A program made the position numbers and the translations under genes. From Siderastrea siderea (Eukaryota; Cnidaria; Anthozoa; Scleractinia; Rhizangiidae): 64,000 bases of DNA. The notes under the pieces were generated by a model that saw nothing but the letters and a program-made list of their open reading frames with translations, did no database searches and was not told the origin of the DNA. Where the stretch lies: the NCBI GenBank assembly GCA_964030785.1, contig OZ034968.1, positions 54,781,730 to 54,845,729 on the forward strand. Reading direction: 5' to 3'. Of this stretch, positions 44,551-56,456 are shown in pieces. Every line of letters starts with the position of its first letter. The stretch's first letter is position 1.

Positions 44551-46083
44551 GTGTGATAAAGATTTCCATTGGCTTGAATACAAATGTAGGAAATTCTGTA
44601 AAGAGAATTTATCGTCTAAATTAAGGGCTTAAAATAAAATCTAAAACTTCTTGGCTGCTTAAAACGTAGGACACCAAGGAAATTGACATAATTTGAGGTC
44701 ATATGGTAACTTAATGTGGCATTTCGGCAAACCTCAACGCATTTAGTTTGACAGCTTCACTTTGATCCTTGGCCACAACAGAAATGAGTGACATGTGGGC
44801 GATTTCGATACAACTGAGGGCAAACGTCACAAAAGTGGTGATTATGCAATAGTAAGCTATCAGTTGCCATTCACTTGGCTCGCTACTGCAAACCAAACAA
44901 GTGCTATAAAACAGTGGTACAAATACCACTGTTAGCAGGCTTCCAGCCGGATGCCAGGACTTTCTCTTGCCAAGTTTGTGTGATAGAACTGGAATGTAGA
45001 CTCTGTCGCATACATAACCAACTATAGGCCGAAAAATGAGGGCGCCAACGAAACGACTGTAAAGAACTAGCCAACCGGCGTTAATAGCAGACAAGCTGAC
45101 AACCTTCATCAAGAAAATGAGTCTAAACGAGGAGAGCAACCTGCGGGTGAAATCATTCATCACGTGACCCACTCCACAGGAAATCTGTTGGAAATATGAT
45201 GTGCGATTCCTTGTAGATTCTGGCATGATTCTTTCTAGGCAACTGATCCTTGGCAACTGACAAGTTTTTAACCTATAAAAAAAACATTATATAATTATAA
45301 ATACAAAGCAAAACGACCGATTCTTAACTAAACATATGTAACGACGCTGCACCATAAGAGAAACAAAACGACCAAAATCCAAAGTCCAGGTCTCAACTTC
45401 TTTATCATCCTACGCTCTGCAACACCACAACAAAATCCCTGTTTACAACGCGTACGTGTCTTAGAGCTAGTTAATAACTATACTCTGCTACGGTATTTTT
45501 ATGTCTGTTGGGGTGAAAATTCTGGTAAAATCAAAACTATAGGGAATTATCTGATACGCAAAATGGTCTTAGCCAAACTCGAAGAGGAAGATAAGAAGCA
45601 AATTCTTAAAATGACAACAGTATATAACTAGTTTATTATGGTTTTTGCTAGATATGAGGGAAAACATAAAAAAGCGGCCAGATGTTTTCACTTTGCATTT
45701 CGTTTCTATCCTGACCATCCGTAGCCAAAGACACTTAAACATTTACTGCATAAGTGGAGCAGTTTTAAACAAATTAAAACTGGATCATTATTTTGGGTTC
45801 CATCAATACAAACATTGCTTTTGGCTTCTTACGCCAATACTAGCTACAATATGACATGGTTGTCTTTATGAAAAAGAGAATCCTAAACCATTTTCGTGTT
45901 TAAAACAGCACTCTCATCACCAGGAACACGAATAACAGCATACAACACAACAGAACAGCAGATTTTGGTTAATTTAATCTTAAAACTTTGCATTAAGATT
46001 TTTTTCATGAATAGGCGTCTAAGGAAGAGAAAGCTCTTTGCTCTTAGTAGTACCCTGTGTGGGAGATAAAGATATCGCCTTGG

Positions 46084-46231
46084 CCCCAGTTGTTCAAAAG
46101 TTGGATAGCGCTATCCACCGGATAAATCTTTATCCACTGGATAACGCAGTTGGTTTCCCTAACACTTACCACTGGATAGTGATGAATCCGGTGGATAGCG
46201 CTATCCAAGTCCAACTTTTGAACAACTGGGG
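46084..46231. mobile_element. 148-bp palindromic MITE
   Basis: ccccagttgttcaaaagttgga...tagcgctatccaccgga at the left and tccggtggatagcgcta...tccaacttttgaacaactgggg at the right form near-complete inverted repeats. A second, weaker element with gggccctgttgttcaaag and ttcgaacaaccgatccctgg seems to follow at about 46244-46480. Confidence 0.8.
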
Positions 46232-48659
46232 CCTGGGCCCTGTTGTTCAAAGTAAGGTTAAGCTAACCCAGGATTTTAGTGTCTATTTTGAACTCAGTTT
46301 TACAGCCAAACGATAAGGATTCCTGTAAAACTTTGATACTCTACGCTTTGATTTTGGTTGTTTTCAAACGACCACTTGGAATTTGCCATGAAAACTTCCT
46401 TGAATAAGAGAACCAGGAATCTAGGTTAAATCTTAACCCCTGATTAGCATTAACCGGCCTTCGAACAACCGATCCCTGGTATACAAAATAATGAAGGCCG
46501 CAAAACTAGCACTATATTTTAGAGGGTTTATTAACAACGCAGTTCATCTTTTGTTTTGAGAGAAAGGGGCCATGTAGCTGCGGAAATACATTAGCCTCTC
46601 GCTCCAGGCCGCTAAGGGCCTTCGCGCGTTAGAGATCGTAGAACCGTGACAAAACACTATTACGTAATCAAATATTAATTCTGAACTTACCGCGATATCA
46701 AGTGTTAAACTTTGACCACAGGATGCAATGCCCTCTAATTGAGTGAAAAGAACCTGCTCAAAGCTTTATTTACCGTCGTTAGAAGATTTTCAGATCTCCG
46801 AATACGTATCTACTTAATTTAGTTTGGGTATTCCCATACACATAAACTCCGGGTGCTGATCAATGTTGCTTTGCAAATGGAGCATGCAAAAAAGAGCTAA
46901 AGAGCAACGCTTTTCTTTTTAAGGCTTCCAAACAATTGTTTATTGACAGGCAAGCACAAAAGAATTTTAGAAGTGTATCTACTGACGTAATTGTTTCTGC
47001 TTTCGACAACAATTGTATAGTGAAGTACTATGACCAAAAGTGGAAAGGTTTTGATCCACCGAAAACCATGTACATGTAACTATGGCAAACAATTGTCACC
47101 TTTTGGCCGCCCGTGGCAAAAACTGTTACGCAATCAAATGTCAACCCAGAACGTGTTATTTAGTACTGCGTTAAAATGGTGGTATGGATGTTTTAACGTC
47201 CTCCATTTAATACCAAGCTATCAGAAGTAGCTGTACTTAGTGGCCCACCACATCACTTCTAGGAGAATTGTTTTAGAATATCAACGACTCACTTTTGCGT
47301 GCTTAAGAGATGTTGAATCTCGTGCTTTTTCTGGTTCGGTAAACTAAATCAAAAACGCCTGAATTTGCCCAAATAAAGTTTTGGAACATACCAGCTGCGT
47401 TATTTGTGGCCAGCCATTTCTCAACATTTGGCAAAAAATGTAACATGTGCAAATTGCTTCAACATCGTTAGTCTGAAATGGATGAAGGCTTGATTGAGGT
47501 CTATCGTTACACGCTAAACAACAGTCAACTTTGTTGAATAACGTGCTTCTTTTATTTTTTCCAAATTAATGAATTGATCAGTTGAAAAATTCTGCTATTT
47601 TCCATGTTCGAGACAGCATTTTGTGTACCGTGTTTGTTTCTTTCACAGGAGAACTTAACTAGGAGACAGCGGTGTTCGTGATATCCTTTCTTTATTAGTT
47701 TACGAGACTTACTGACTCATTTTCATTTAAATCTTTTAACATAGCGTGGGAAAGGTTTATGGGCAGTATATTTTGCATTTACTATGGTTTTTAACTTGAT
47801 TCATACACCAGATCATACTCCAAGTCAAAGAAGAAAACTTTGCTGAGCCCTTCATTATTGTTGATTTGGCGGCCAATTAATATGCATGATTACCAACATT
47901 TCGGAACAAAAATTAGCTTTTTAACATTTTTCGGTACATTATCAAAAGGTGTAAATATCTGTGGTCTTTTGTTTTAACTTACAAGGACTGTTGCACACGT
48001 AGAAAGAAAAGTCATCATAAATCGATGCCCCGGCCGAGCAATCTTGCGCCGAAATATTGGACACTGTAAGCCCTGAAACTCAGTAGGGCTATACTTCGCA
48101 TAACTTAGGAGCAAAATAATTTAAGATGATAACCGGCCAATACGAGATAACAGCGGTCTGTAAATCTGCGAGCTAGGGACGGTGTTAATTCATTATTTTA
48201 CTCAATACATTAAAGAATGTAAGTATCTGTAGCCTTTTGCTTAAAATCTCAAGATAATTATAAGAATGGAACACCGGCAATCAAGAAAGTTAGTTATTGT
48301 AATTATCATGTATAAAATACCCTGACTGGCCTGAGGGCAAAACATAAGGTTAATAATACAACTGGGCTTCGTGGCTTCATTTCTTCACAGGTTCACAGTT
48401 GAAAAACGAAGGTTATTGGTGGTGGCGCCATCGCTCCATTGCCTCCGTCACTACACAGTCACTATGTAAAAGCAGAGTGTGTAAAGTAGGGTTCCATGGC
48501 TTCACAGTCAAGAAACCAGGGAGTGTAAATCAAATAAGTGGTTTCATGCCTTCTAAACAAGGAGTATGAATTAGCATCTGTGGGTTCATCAACTTCATGG
48601 CTTCCCAGCCCAAAATCAACATATGATTTATCATACCCTGCTTCAGACTTCTATACTTT

Positions 48660-49080
48660 GAAAATCACTCCCGTTTTTTTAAAAGAAAACGAATAAAATG
48701 TACAATCGATTTAGTGCCACAGCTGGCCAAAAACCTATAGAACGAGTCACAAGTACCGGTTACGTGCGACGGCTGATAAAAACAAAGTTAGCACTGAAAC
48801 AAACAGGGAAACACTTTCCAATTAGCAGCGAATTATCCGTGCCCCGTCGAGTGGGATATAAAGTTGTTTTAACCTGCCTGTGGGCAAGCCATTCAAAGAG
48901 CTGAGTTACAAGGAGTGAATAAGCAGTTGATATACCACGCTCAACTAGTGAGCTGGATCAAACGGCATGAAAGGAAGATCATGCAGTCTGGGATATCGTA
49001 TCGACAGATACCGCAAACTAGGTTATTCGGCTGTGGTATGGCTGTGTACGTTAATACACCTTTTAAGATTGCAAACGAAC
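48660..49080. repeat. Diverged duplicate, first copy (partner 50815-51270)
   Basis: Shared phrases in the same order include acaaagttagcactgaaacaaacagg / acaaaggtaacactcaaacaaacagg, gttgttttaacctgcctg / gtcgttttaacctgcctg, and gcagttgatataccacgct / gcagttgatatgccacgct. Identity is about 70-75 percent by eye. No shared frame is open, so noncoding duplication is the best reading. Confidence 0.65.
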
Positions 49081-49589
49081 GCTGCATTTTATTTTGGTTG
49101 TCAGGTATCTGAACTCCTTTATATTATAGATATGTGCATTCAATTAAGTCCTTCTAAGTCACAGTTAATTAAGTTGCTTGCGAGTCCAATATTTGAGCGA
49201 AGCACGCACGTGCTGTCTGCGTCACCTGGCAGGCGAGTTTTCTGTTCTGAGAACGCGGCGAAATGAACGTATCGATCAATTAGGCAGTTTCCAGCAACTT
49301 GCGCAATTGCCAATTACAATTACGGAATTGGATGTCAACTGTACAATTTAAGCAAAGTCGTGTTTTTTTTCAGTTTTTTCATTTAACCAATCACATCTTG
49401 CGGCAGAAAAATTCCAGCGGAGAAAAACATGACACCAACTAAATTCACCTAAACAGTTCGGTAGGGTTCACATGACTTTACGATATTTTGACACTTGGAC
49501 GGAAGTAGAACGTTATTTTCCTTTATGTTATCAGTGCTTCTTGCAAATAACGTACCATGCTTTACTACACAAGTTAGACAAAACCTTTT

Positions 49590-49870
49590 TCCATTTTGCT
49601 ATTGTCTCAGTTCACTTAAGTTATAATCTAAAAAATGCACTTATATCATCATCAAAATGCTGTGAAAACCAAAGCGTGGCTCACTACCCGCAATTTATAT
49701 AGCTCATTGGTGTTCTTACTGCATTACATGACGACTTCTGTAAATGCTGATGGGAACTTTGCCGGCAGTGGAGATACTAGGAAGGCATAGCAGGGAAGTT
49801 TGAAAAACGGCAATCACGTGGTCTTTAGGCAACGTGACTGTTTTAAAATCTGTTGGGAGACGAATCGAAG
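49590..49870. repeat. Inverted duplicate, first copy (partner 53990-54240)
   Basis: Read in reverse, 53990-54240 matches this block: gctattgtctcagttcactt / gctattgtcccagttcagtt, aatgcacttatatcatc / atgcacttatgtcatc, gctcattggtgttcttact / gctcactgttgttcttact, ggcaatcacgtggt / gacaatcacgtggt. The two blocks lie upstream of divergent copies B and C, each in the orientation of its own gene. Confidence 0.65.
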
Positions 49871-50426
49871 TACTTTTTTTGTAAGTCCCGATGTTCAAGG
49901 GCACTTATAAATAGTTCCTCCGAATTAGTGAGGTGTCTGAACAAGAAATTGACTTTTATTTCCAGGTTTTCATTTATGTAAATGTGACTATTGGCTTTCA
50001 AAGCGTTATAAACGCGAGCAAAATCCCCATGAGATTACCCCTTTAAGATACCAACACTGACGTCATTGGGAAAGCCTGCCCATCTGTTTAGTAGACTGTA
50101 CCACTAATAAATGTAGCATTTATACAAGATTGTCAATTGATCACTGATAATTTGACTCTTTATGCAGATAAGACAAGCAGCATTTTCTCTGGAATTTTAC
50201 TATCCAGGCCAATACCAAAATGATATCTTTGCAACACTGATAAATCCTGACCACTGAAAAAATTCAGTGGCTCCGATGGCATTCGATGCCACGTCCTCTG
50301 GGTTACTAGTCCACTGACTGCTCTACCATAAATCCCAGTTGATTCTACAAAAGAGTTTCCTTCGATAAACATGCTCAGCCGTTAATAACATAGAAGGAAC
50401 AAACAATAAAAATTATAAAAACAACA

Positions 50427-50453
50427 CAAACAACAACAACAACAACAACAAAA
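50427..50453. repeat. (CAA)n microsatellite
   Basis: About eight CAA/AAC triplets between the duplicated blocks; short and otherwise unremarkable. Confidence 0.85.
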
Positions 50454-50814
50454 ATACGGCTCGACAGCCAGTCAAGACTGGTACGTAAAGCCACGACTTA
50501 TAATGACTTAATGAAGATACGAAGATGTCAGGGTACTCTGTAGTTTGGTTTGTTGGTGGTTTTTAGTAATAAATGATACAAACCCACTAAGCGGCAAATA
50601 AAAAAATCATGCATGAAAAGCATTAAATGGTCGAAATAATTTAAAAGAAACAGTAATTCCTGTAGGGAGAGGTACACCGCGAAAATTTGCTCGGAGGGAC
50701 ACCGGTGGGGTCCAAAGCACCCAACTTAACAAACTCTTCTCAAACCATAATGAAAACACCTTATGATTAATCGTACCTTGTTTATCTTTATACTTTGCGA
50801 ATCGTTCCCCCCTC

Positions 50815-51270
50815 CCCTTTTAAAACCCAAACAAATAATTTAAAAATACTCACTCGATTTGTTACTACAGTTGCTCAAAAACGTGTGAAACTAGTCACGT
50901 GTCCTGGTTACCTGCACTAGTCACTTTAATCGCCCCCTTAAATTTACGAAAACAAAGGTAACACTCAAACAAACAGGAAAACATTTGCCAACCAGTAGTG
51001 AATTATACGGTCCGTGCCTGCGCGCGTAAGATGAAAGTCGTTTTAACCTGCCTGGAGGCAAGGAATTCAAAGAGATACACGGACTGAATAGGCAGTTGAT
51101 ATGCCACGCTACTGAGTTAAAGTTGGAGCAAACAGGATCAAAGGAGGGTCAGTAGGGAATTTGTATATCGAAAGATTCTTTAACGCAAACAAGGACATTC
51201 GCCTGTGGTATAGTTGTGTTAGTTACCAAAGAGAAAACACCCATTAAGATTGCAAATAATAGCTGCATCT
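50815..51270. repeat. Diverged duplicate, second copy (partner 48660-49080)
   Basis: Same order of shared phrases as in the first copy, followed by a shared ttaagattgcaaa...gctgcat stretch (49067 and 51243). Several small indels break every reading frame. Confidence 0.6.
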
Positions 51271-52452
51271 TTTTTAAAAAGGTTGTCAGATAATTCATTT
51301 AAAAAAGTTGCAGATATCTGAAATCATTTATGCTGTAGGTATGTGCATAGAATTACGTCCTTCTAAATGACGGTTAATTAAGTTGCTTTGGTTTAACGAG
51401 ACCAATATTTGAGCGAGGCACCGTACTGTCTGCTTCACATGACCTCTTGGGCAATTGCCTCTGCAAGTTACAACAAAAAAGACATATTCACAATTTTGAT
51501 TTCTCAATGCTGTCAATCCCTTATGAGAGCTCTACCAAAATGGCACAAAATTGCAGCGCATGTGAGCCTATAAGTGTATTCATCAATGCCAAAGCGAGAA
51601 GCAGCATTGGTTAACGTTAGTCAACCATTTGACATTTCAACTTCACACTGTCAAACTTCACACGATTTGTTTGCCACGGCTACATATTCTTTAGCTCATC
51701 AGAACAACTCCATTTTTGGATATAATGCTCTTTACTGCACACTAAGTTGATGACGAATACAAAGAGGACTACTTTAAGCTTTATAAAGTTGAGGTGCTGC
51801 TCAGACTACATAAGTGAAGCCAACGTACCCTTGTGAACACTTGACTCAGTGATCTATCCAGCAATACTACATATAAAAGAGTTTGTTGTGGACAGGCAAA
51901 GAAACGTATTGGAAAAAGAACCCGGAAGAAAGGTAAGTAAATAGAGATTACTTCATGCAGGCGTTCATGGTTGGCTCGCTGTGAACCAGTGAGTTTGTGA
52001 TTCTTCGCAACAAGTGAATAAAAATCGTACAAGCGAACCAACCAGGAAGTTATTTGTTTATTTTATAAGTACTGAGTTTCTTTCAAACAATAATGTCCAA
52101 ACAGCGATTAGACGATGAAATGAGTTTTATTCACTCAAAAGCGTAAAAGCTTCCACATTTTCTTTTCAAAATTTCAGCAAAACGAAAAAAAAAGGAAATC
52201 GTAAACAGCTAGTTATATTTACTTTCCCTTATTTAAAGCAATGTTTTTTAAAGACAAGCTTACTCATCATCACTGTCCTCCAAAGGCCTCAGTCTCTTCC
52301 ATCGCGGCAACGCTTCGGCTGTGGCCGAGCTAGATTCACTAGATTCCTCTAGTGTGAGTTTTGGTGACTGATTAACTGATTAACCTATGTTGATGGAAAA
52401 ATTGCCCCCTTGAATTACAGCCCCGCTGAATAAAGCCGTAGATTGCTGTGAT

Positions 52453-52956
52453 TCATAATTGAATGGAAAAATGGCTAGATAAGTTGTTTCGTACGAGGAC
52501 GTCTTGATTGCAGTACCAGCTATAACACCCTCTGAGAACTTTGAACATTTGCATCTGCTGTTTTGTTGACACTTTGCTGTAGTTTTCTATGCTTTTTAGA
52601 TTTTTATGTCCCGCTGACAATTGGGCGATACGAGTCGGTGGAAAATCATTTTCGCTGAGTGTTTGAATCGTTGTCTTTCTACCGCTGTGATTTCGGAGGC
52701 GTTCGTTGTTAATTCCTGGTTTTTGAGCCATGGTTTTCATGAGACTGTTTATGCCAACAGAACCAACCTTGAACCAGTCTTCGTTTGAAGCGACTCTGCC
52801 TTGAAGTTGTTGTTGACAGAAGAATTGTTTCCATTCATTTTCTGAGGTCTCCTCTGGGCGTAGATTGTAGACCACTACAGGATCTTTTTCTGAGCCATCG
52901 GTAGCGAACATTTTAGGCGGCATTGCCCTGAAATCACGGCAGTCTGAACCGTTCAT
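52453..52956 (-). pseudogene. Crypton-type tyrosine recombinase fragment (DUF3504-like)
   Basis: The minus strand reads FRAMPPKMFATDGSEKDPVVVYNL, a long spacer, then SVGINSLMKTMAQKPGINN, RLRNHSGRKTTIQTL, PPTRIAQLSAGHKNLKSIENY. HxxR (HSGR), the second His (GHKN) and the final Tyr (ENYS) fit the C-terminal part of a tyrosine recombinase. The sequence resembles Crypton recombinases and their domesticated relatives (KCTD1, QRICH1 and ZMYM2-type DUF3504 domains). The RPEE region looks shortened and one residue is inserted in the SAGHK turn. An acceptor-like gatttcag precedes GCAATGCCG near 52928, so this may be a last exon with earlier exons on the minus strand to the right, where I found none. 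Probably a relic between divergent copies B and C. Confidence 0.65.
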
Positions 52957-55900
52957 GTCTTGGTTTGCCTTTCAATTCCTCGCCGTCTGCCGTTTGCTTC
53001 AACTTTACATCACCCCGAACAAGTTATTATTTTACATTTTTTGTTTTCATTACTTGTATCGGCCATTCTATAGCGGAACAAAAGACAACCGAAAATTGCG
53101 GAAATTAATTTTTTTGGGTGGGGGGGGGTTAAGCATTTTTGCGGGATTTTTACTCAGTCTTTTGAATTAAAAATTAGCGGGTAGTTACTAGTTTCACAGC
53201 AATCAAACGCAAAAAGCCACGTCACATCCGGTCTTGCAGAGCCTTAAAGTTTGAATCAGCTCAGAAGTTTACGAGCGCAAAGTTCGTATGAAAACGATGC
53301 ATAACATGTCCCTACAAAGCGAACTTCATGCACGCCGGCAAAACTTGTGCATGACAGTTACTTCATTTTCAACACATACTCACCGTAAAATGCTTAAGAA
53401 TTCAGAAACGGCGTTAAGTTTTGCGGTTAAAGTGAAACTTTTGACATTTGTCCATTCGCCTGTATTTTCCACCGTAAAATTATGGCGGGAACTGCGCACG
53501 CGTCGTGCGTTTGACCGCTGTGAAGTTACTTATAAATAGTACGGGGTAAGCGTGCAAAGTAAGATTAGGTGCAAAAAGGAGCGAGGTTGATAATAATAAT
53601 TGATAAATAAGCGAAGGACCCGACTTCCTTTCCAAAGCCAGATATTGCACGCTAGCTGCTAATATGCAAACGATCTCCTGTCTCATGTTTCACATTGTCA
53701 GTTGTAAAATTTATAAGGTTGGAATGTGTTGTTTTTCTATTGGACCAATCACATCTTGCAGCGGAGTAATTGCAGAGGGAAGAACTTGAGTCCGACTTTA
53801 TTCGCCTGAACATGCACTACCTTCGTTTTGGGTTACATGACTCTAATCTATTCTGGGTGTCTTCCGGAAGTAGAAAGTTACTTCCCTTTATTGGAGGTAC
53901 AATCAACCCAACAGATGGGAAGGCTTTTCCAGTGACGTATGTGGGCTGGCGTGTTGACGTTAGAAAGTACAAAAAGTATTTTGGGTCGCAGTTTCAGCAG
54001 GCCCGAACGGTCTCACTGCTAACCAACCACGTGATTGTCTTTTTCCAAACTTCCATGTGATGCCTCCCATCTCCATTGTAGAAAGTTCCTATATATTCAC
54101 AGAAGGCATCCGAACGTAGTAAGAACAACAGTGAGCTATTAGTTACGTGTATTGAGCCACGTTTTGGTTATTACCACATTTTGATGACATAAGTGCATAT
54201 TTTAGAAAGTATAACTGAACTGGGACAATAGCAGTTCCATCTGAATTGTGTGGTAAAGCATAATATCCCTGCAAGGGACGCTAGTAGCATAAATGTAGGT
54301 AACATATACAGTTAATTGCCCAATAATCATTTTTAATCAAGTTCTTTAATTGCAATTTTAAATAATTTTAGACAGATTGGAGGAGAGGGAATATTTCCTC
54401 TGGAATGTTACTATTAGACGTAAGATTATTATTAACCGTGTGTAAATAAATGTAATAAATAAATATTCAGGCCAATACAGGGAAGGTGTGTCGTTAAATG
54501 GGTAAATAACGTTTATCTAGACCGGATGATCACAATCAAATATAATATTACCGTTTTAAGTGATATCTCAATTGACAGCAGGGGCTAATGAATATACAAG
54601 TACGTCATCAGCCTATGACATGGGTCCTTTGTTCATGTCCTAAATATACAGCTGTGGTACATGGGTATACGTTTGTGAATCAACTCTTTACTGTGACGGA
54701 CATGTCAGCTCCAGACTATAACGAGATAGCAAATATCAACCTGACAATCACAAGATTACATGTAAGTTAAAAAATGTCATTTTAAGTACATTGAACTATA
54801 GTAATCTTGCAATCAAATCGAACTATGCAAAGTCCTTAGAACCAAGGGCGTCAAAGGGCGTTTGAATGTGTGAACATAACGGGTTTTTGTTCATTTTGTC
54901 GGTCTTTCAAAGCGAAATGCAATTTCAATCGGTGTCGCTCATTCTTTTTTTTATTTTACTGTTGAGTCTCGACTTTTTTTAAAATTCAATTCGAAGACGC
55001 TTTTGACTTTGTACTTATATTAAAACTGCTTTTCGACGGGTAGTGTGACAAAACTTTAAACAATTACGTAAATTAAATGGCTGCAATATATTGAATAATT
55101 TCATTATAGCTTCGTGGACATCAACACACTTCATAAGAGTAGTTGAATGATTTAGAGAATAGATTTTACGTTTATCACTGCGACAGGAAATGAAAAGTAA
55201 TAAGCTTGGATAATGTAGAAATTTACCAAAAAGCGTGCAAATGAAGATGATAAATTACGTTTGTCCATGGAGCAAATTACCACGCTGATTGAGAGCACGA
55301 CTGCTGTCACGCTTGAATGCCTTCTGGTTTAGGCATGCGCAGTCCTTGCTGTTGGCCTCGCGTGAAGTCCACACAAGTAAAACATGATGGGTTTATCACT
55401 TACAACTAAACAGAACGTTCATGTAATTGTGGAACTTTTAACCCATTTTGATTTCACGGCAGTGTTTTAAAAGTTTCTATGAAAAATAGCTACTACACAA
55501 ATTTATTGTGAACTTAAAGTAAGCATAACGACTTACAGTCCCGAAAATAGTTTGGAAGAAGCGGTTTCCACTTCAGTTGGGGCCACTTCCTCCTTTTTAC
55601 CTCCTGATACACTTCCTGCTCTCTACTCATTCTTATCTGGCTACGGTCCAGCTGCTCTGCAGTAGCTCAGAAATTAGTCTTTAAATTCTATTACTGATCC
55701 AAAATAAAATGAATCGTTTTTAAGTCTTTTCAATGCGACTGATTATCCGAAGATGTTTCTTGAATTTATCGTTCACAGTAGAAATTAAGCTAGTTAAGCC
55801 GACATTGCTTTTCTAAAACTGTGTTGTTGATCATGAATATCTCCAGATTCATCTTCTCTGTTTTACTGAGTCACCTGTGTGTGTACATGCATGCATCCAT

Positions 55901-56411
55901 GTCTACGTGTGGGGCTATGTCACGCTATTTTAGTATCTTTTTGAAAAGCTAAAAAGTGTTTTGGCATCAATTGAATTCCAAAAATAATGGTCTAGCTTTG
56001 TTATTAAAGTTTATCTTACGTAACTGAAACTGTTTCCTGTCGTCTGTTGCTACCGATGGCAAGGATGGAGATGGGTTGAAATTTAAAAAAAAATTGACCC
56101 ATTTTTTTAAGTTGTGATGCTATGTCTTCAAAATTCTCCAAAAAATTATTATGGTTAGCTTTCCCTGATAAAATTTATTTGATATCTTCCTCATAGTCTT
56201 ACAGGAGCATTTTGTGTATGATTAAAGGTACTAAGTAATGATTTTGGCAAAGAATTGACCTAAAATAACAAAATCCTCGTGACGTAGCCCCTTTAATACT
56301 AGGCAAACAATCTTACTGAAGCACGCTTCTACTATATATGTATTGTTTGTTAGTCAAGGATAGCACCTTTTCCCGTTACATTTTGAAAATATTTTTTTTT
56401 ATGTTTTACAG
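52957..56411. other. Upstream region of copy C
   Basis: No coding exon is supported. It holds the inverted duplicate 53990-54240 and, at 53740-53900, a block (accaatcacatcttgc..., ggaagtagaaagttacttcccttta) related in direct orientation to 49390-49530. An acceptor-like ttttacag at 56404-56411 just before the first coding exon of copy C suggests a 5' noncoding exon somewhere in this stretch. Confidence 0.5.
53990..54240. repeat. Inverted duplicate, second copy (partner 49590-49870)
   Basis: About 250 bp matching the partner in reverse orientation at roughly 70-75 percent identity by eye. It ends about 2.2 kb upstream of the start codon of copy C; the partner lies about 4.4 kb upstream of copy B. 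Confidence 0.65.
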
Positions 56412-56456
56412 GTGAAAACACATCAGTTGCCAATGTTCAGTTGCCAAGAAAGAGAT

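Larger units (their letters stand above)
32765..45226 (-). pseudogene. MFSD12-like transporter, copy B (two frameshifts)
   Basis: Exons on the minus strand: 45226-44733, 43806-43698, 42106-41999, 40661-40239, 39896-39804, 39398-39306, 39089-38916, 38471-38372, 36043-35908, 32871-32765. Borders and phases match copy A through exon 7, and the protein is clearly the same family (CGVGHVMNDFTRR, KLGKRKSWHPAGSLL, VGKPFVVSSDPETG, SDDGVNLLYYRW). Exon 8 is 100 bp instead of 98: two extra bases near 38448-38453 shift the frame into an immediate TGA. Exon 9 is 136 bp instead of 137: one base is missing near 35945, again giving a stop. The two indels do not compensate. Splice sites are still good, so decay is recent, or the indels are assembly errors. 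Introns carry a SINE, a long palindrome and other elements. The first bundle and loop could still be translated as a truncated protein. Confidence 0.8.
45227..52452. other. Upstream region of copy B: duplicated blocks, no gene
   Basis: Nothing coding is supported. 47010-47460 matches the upstream region of copy A. 48660-49080 and 50815-51270 are diverged direct duplicates about 2.15 kb apart. 49590-49870 is an inverted counterpart of 53990-54240 upstream of copy C. These blocks say that the region arose by repeated local duplication together with the transporter genes. The promoters of B and C should lie between here and 56457. Confidence 0.55.

Noticed and set aside
44189..44583. 126-129-codon FIHSFIHS-rich ORFs
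   Set aside because: Pure translation of a GAAT microsatellite; same for 28197-28457.
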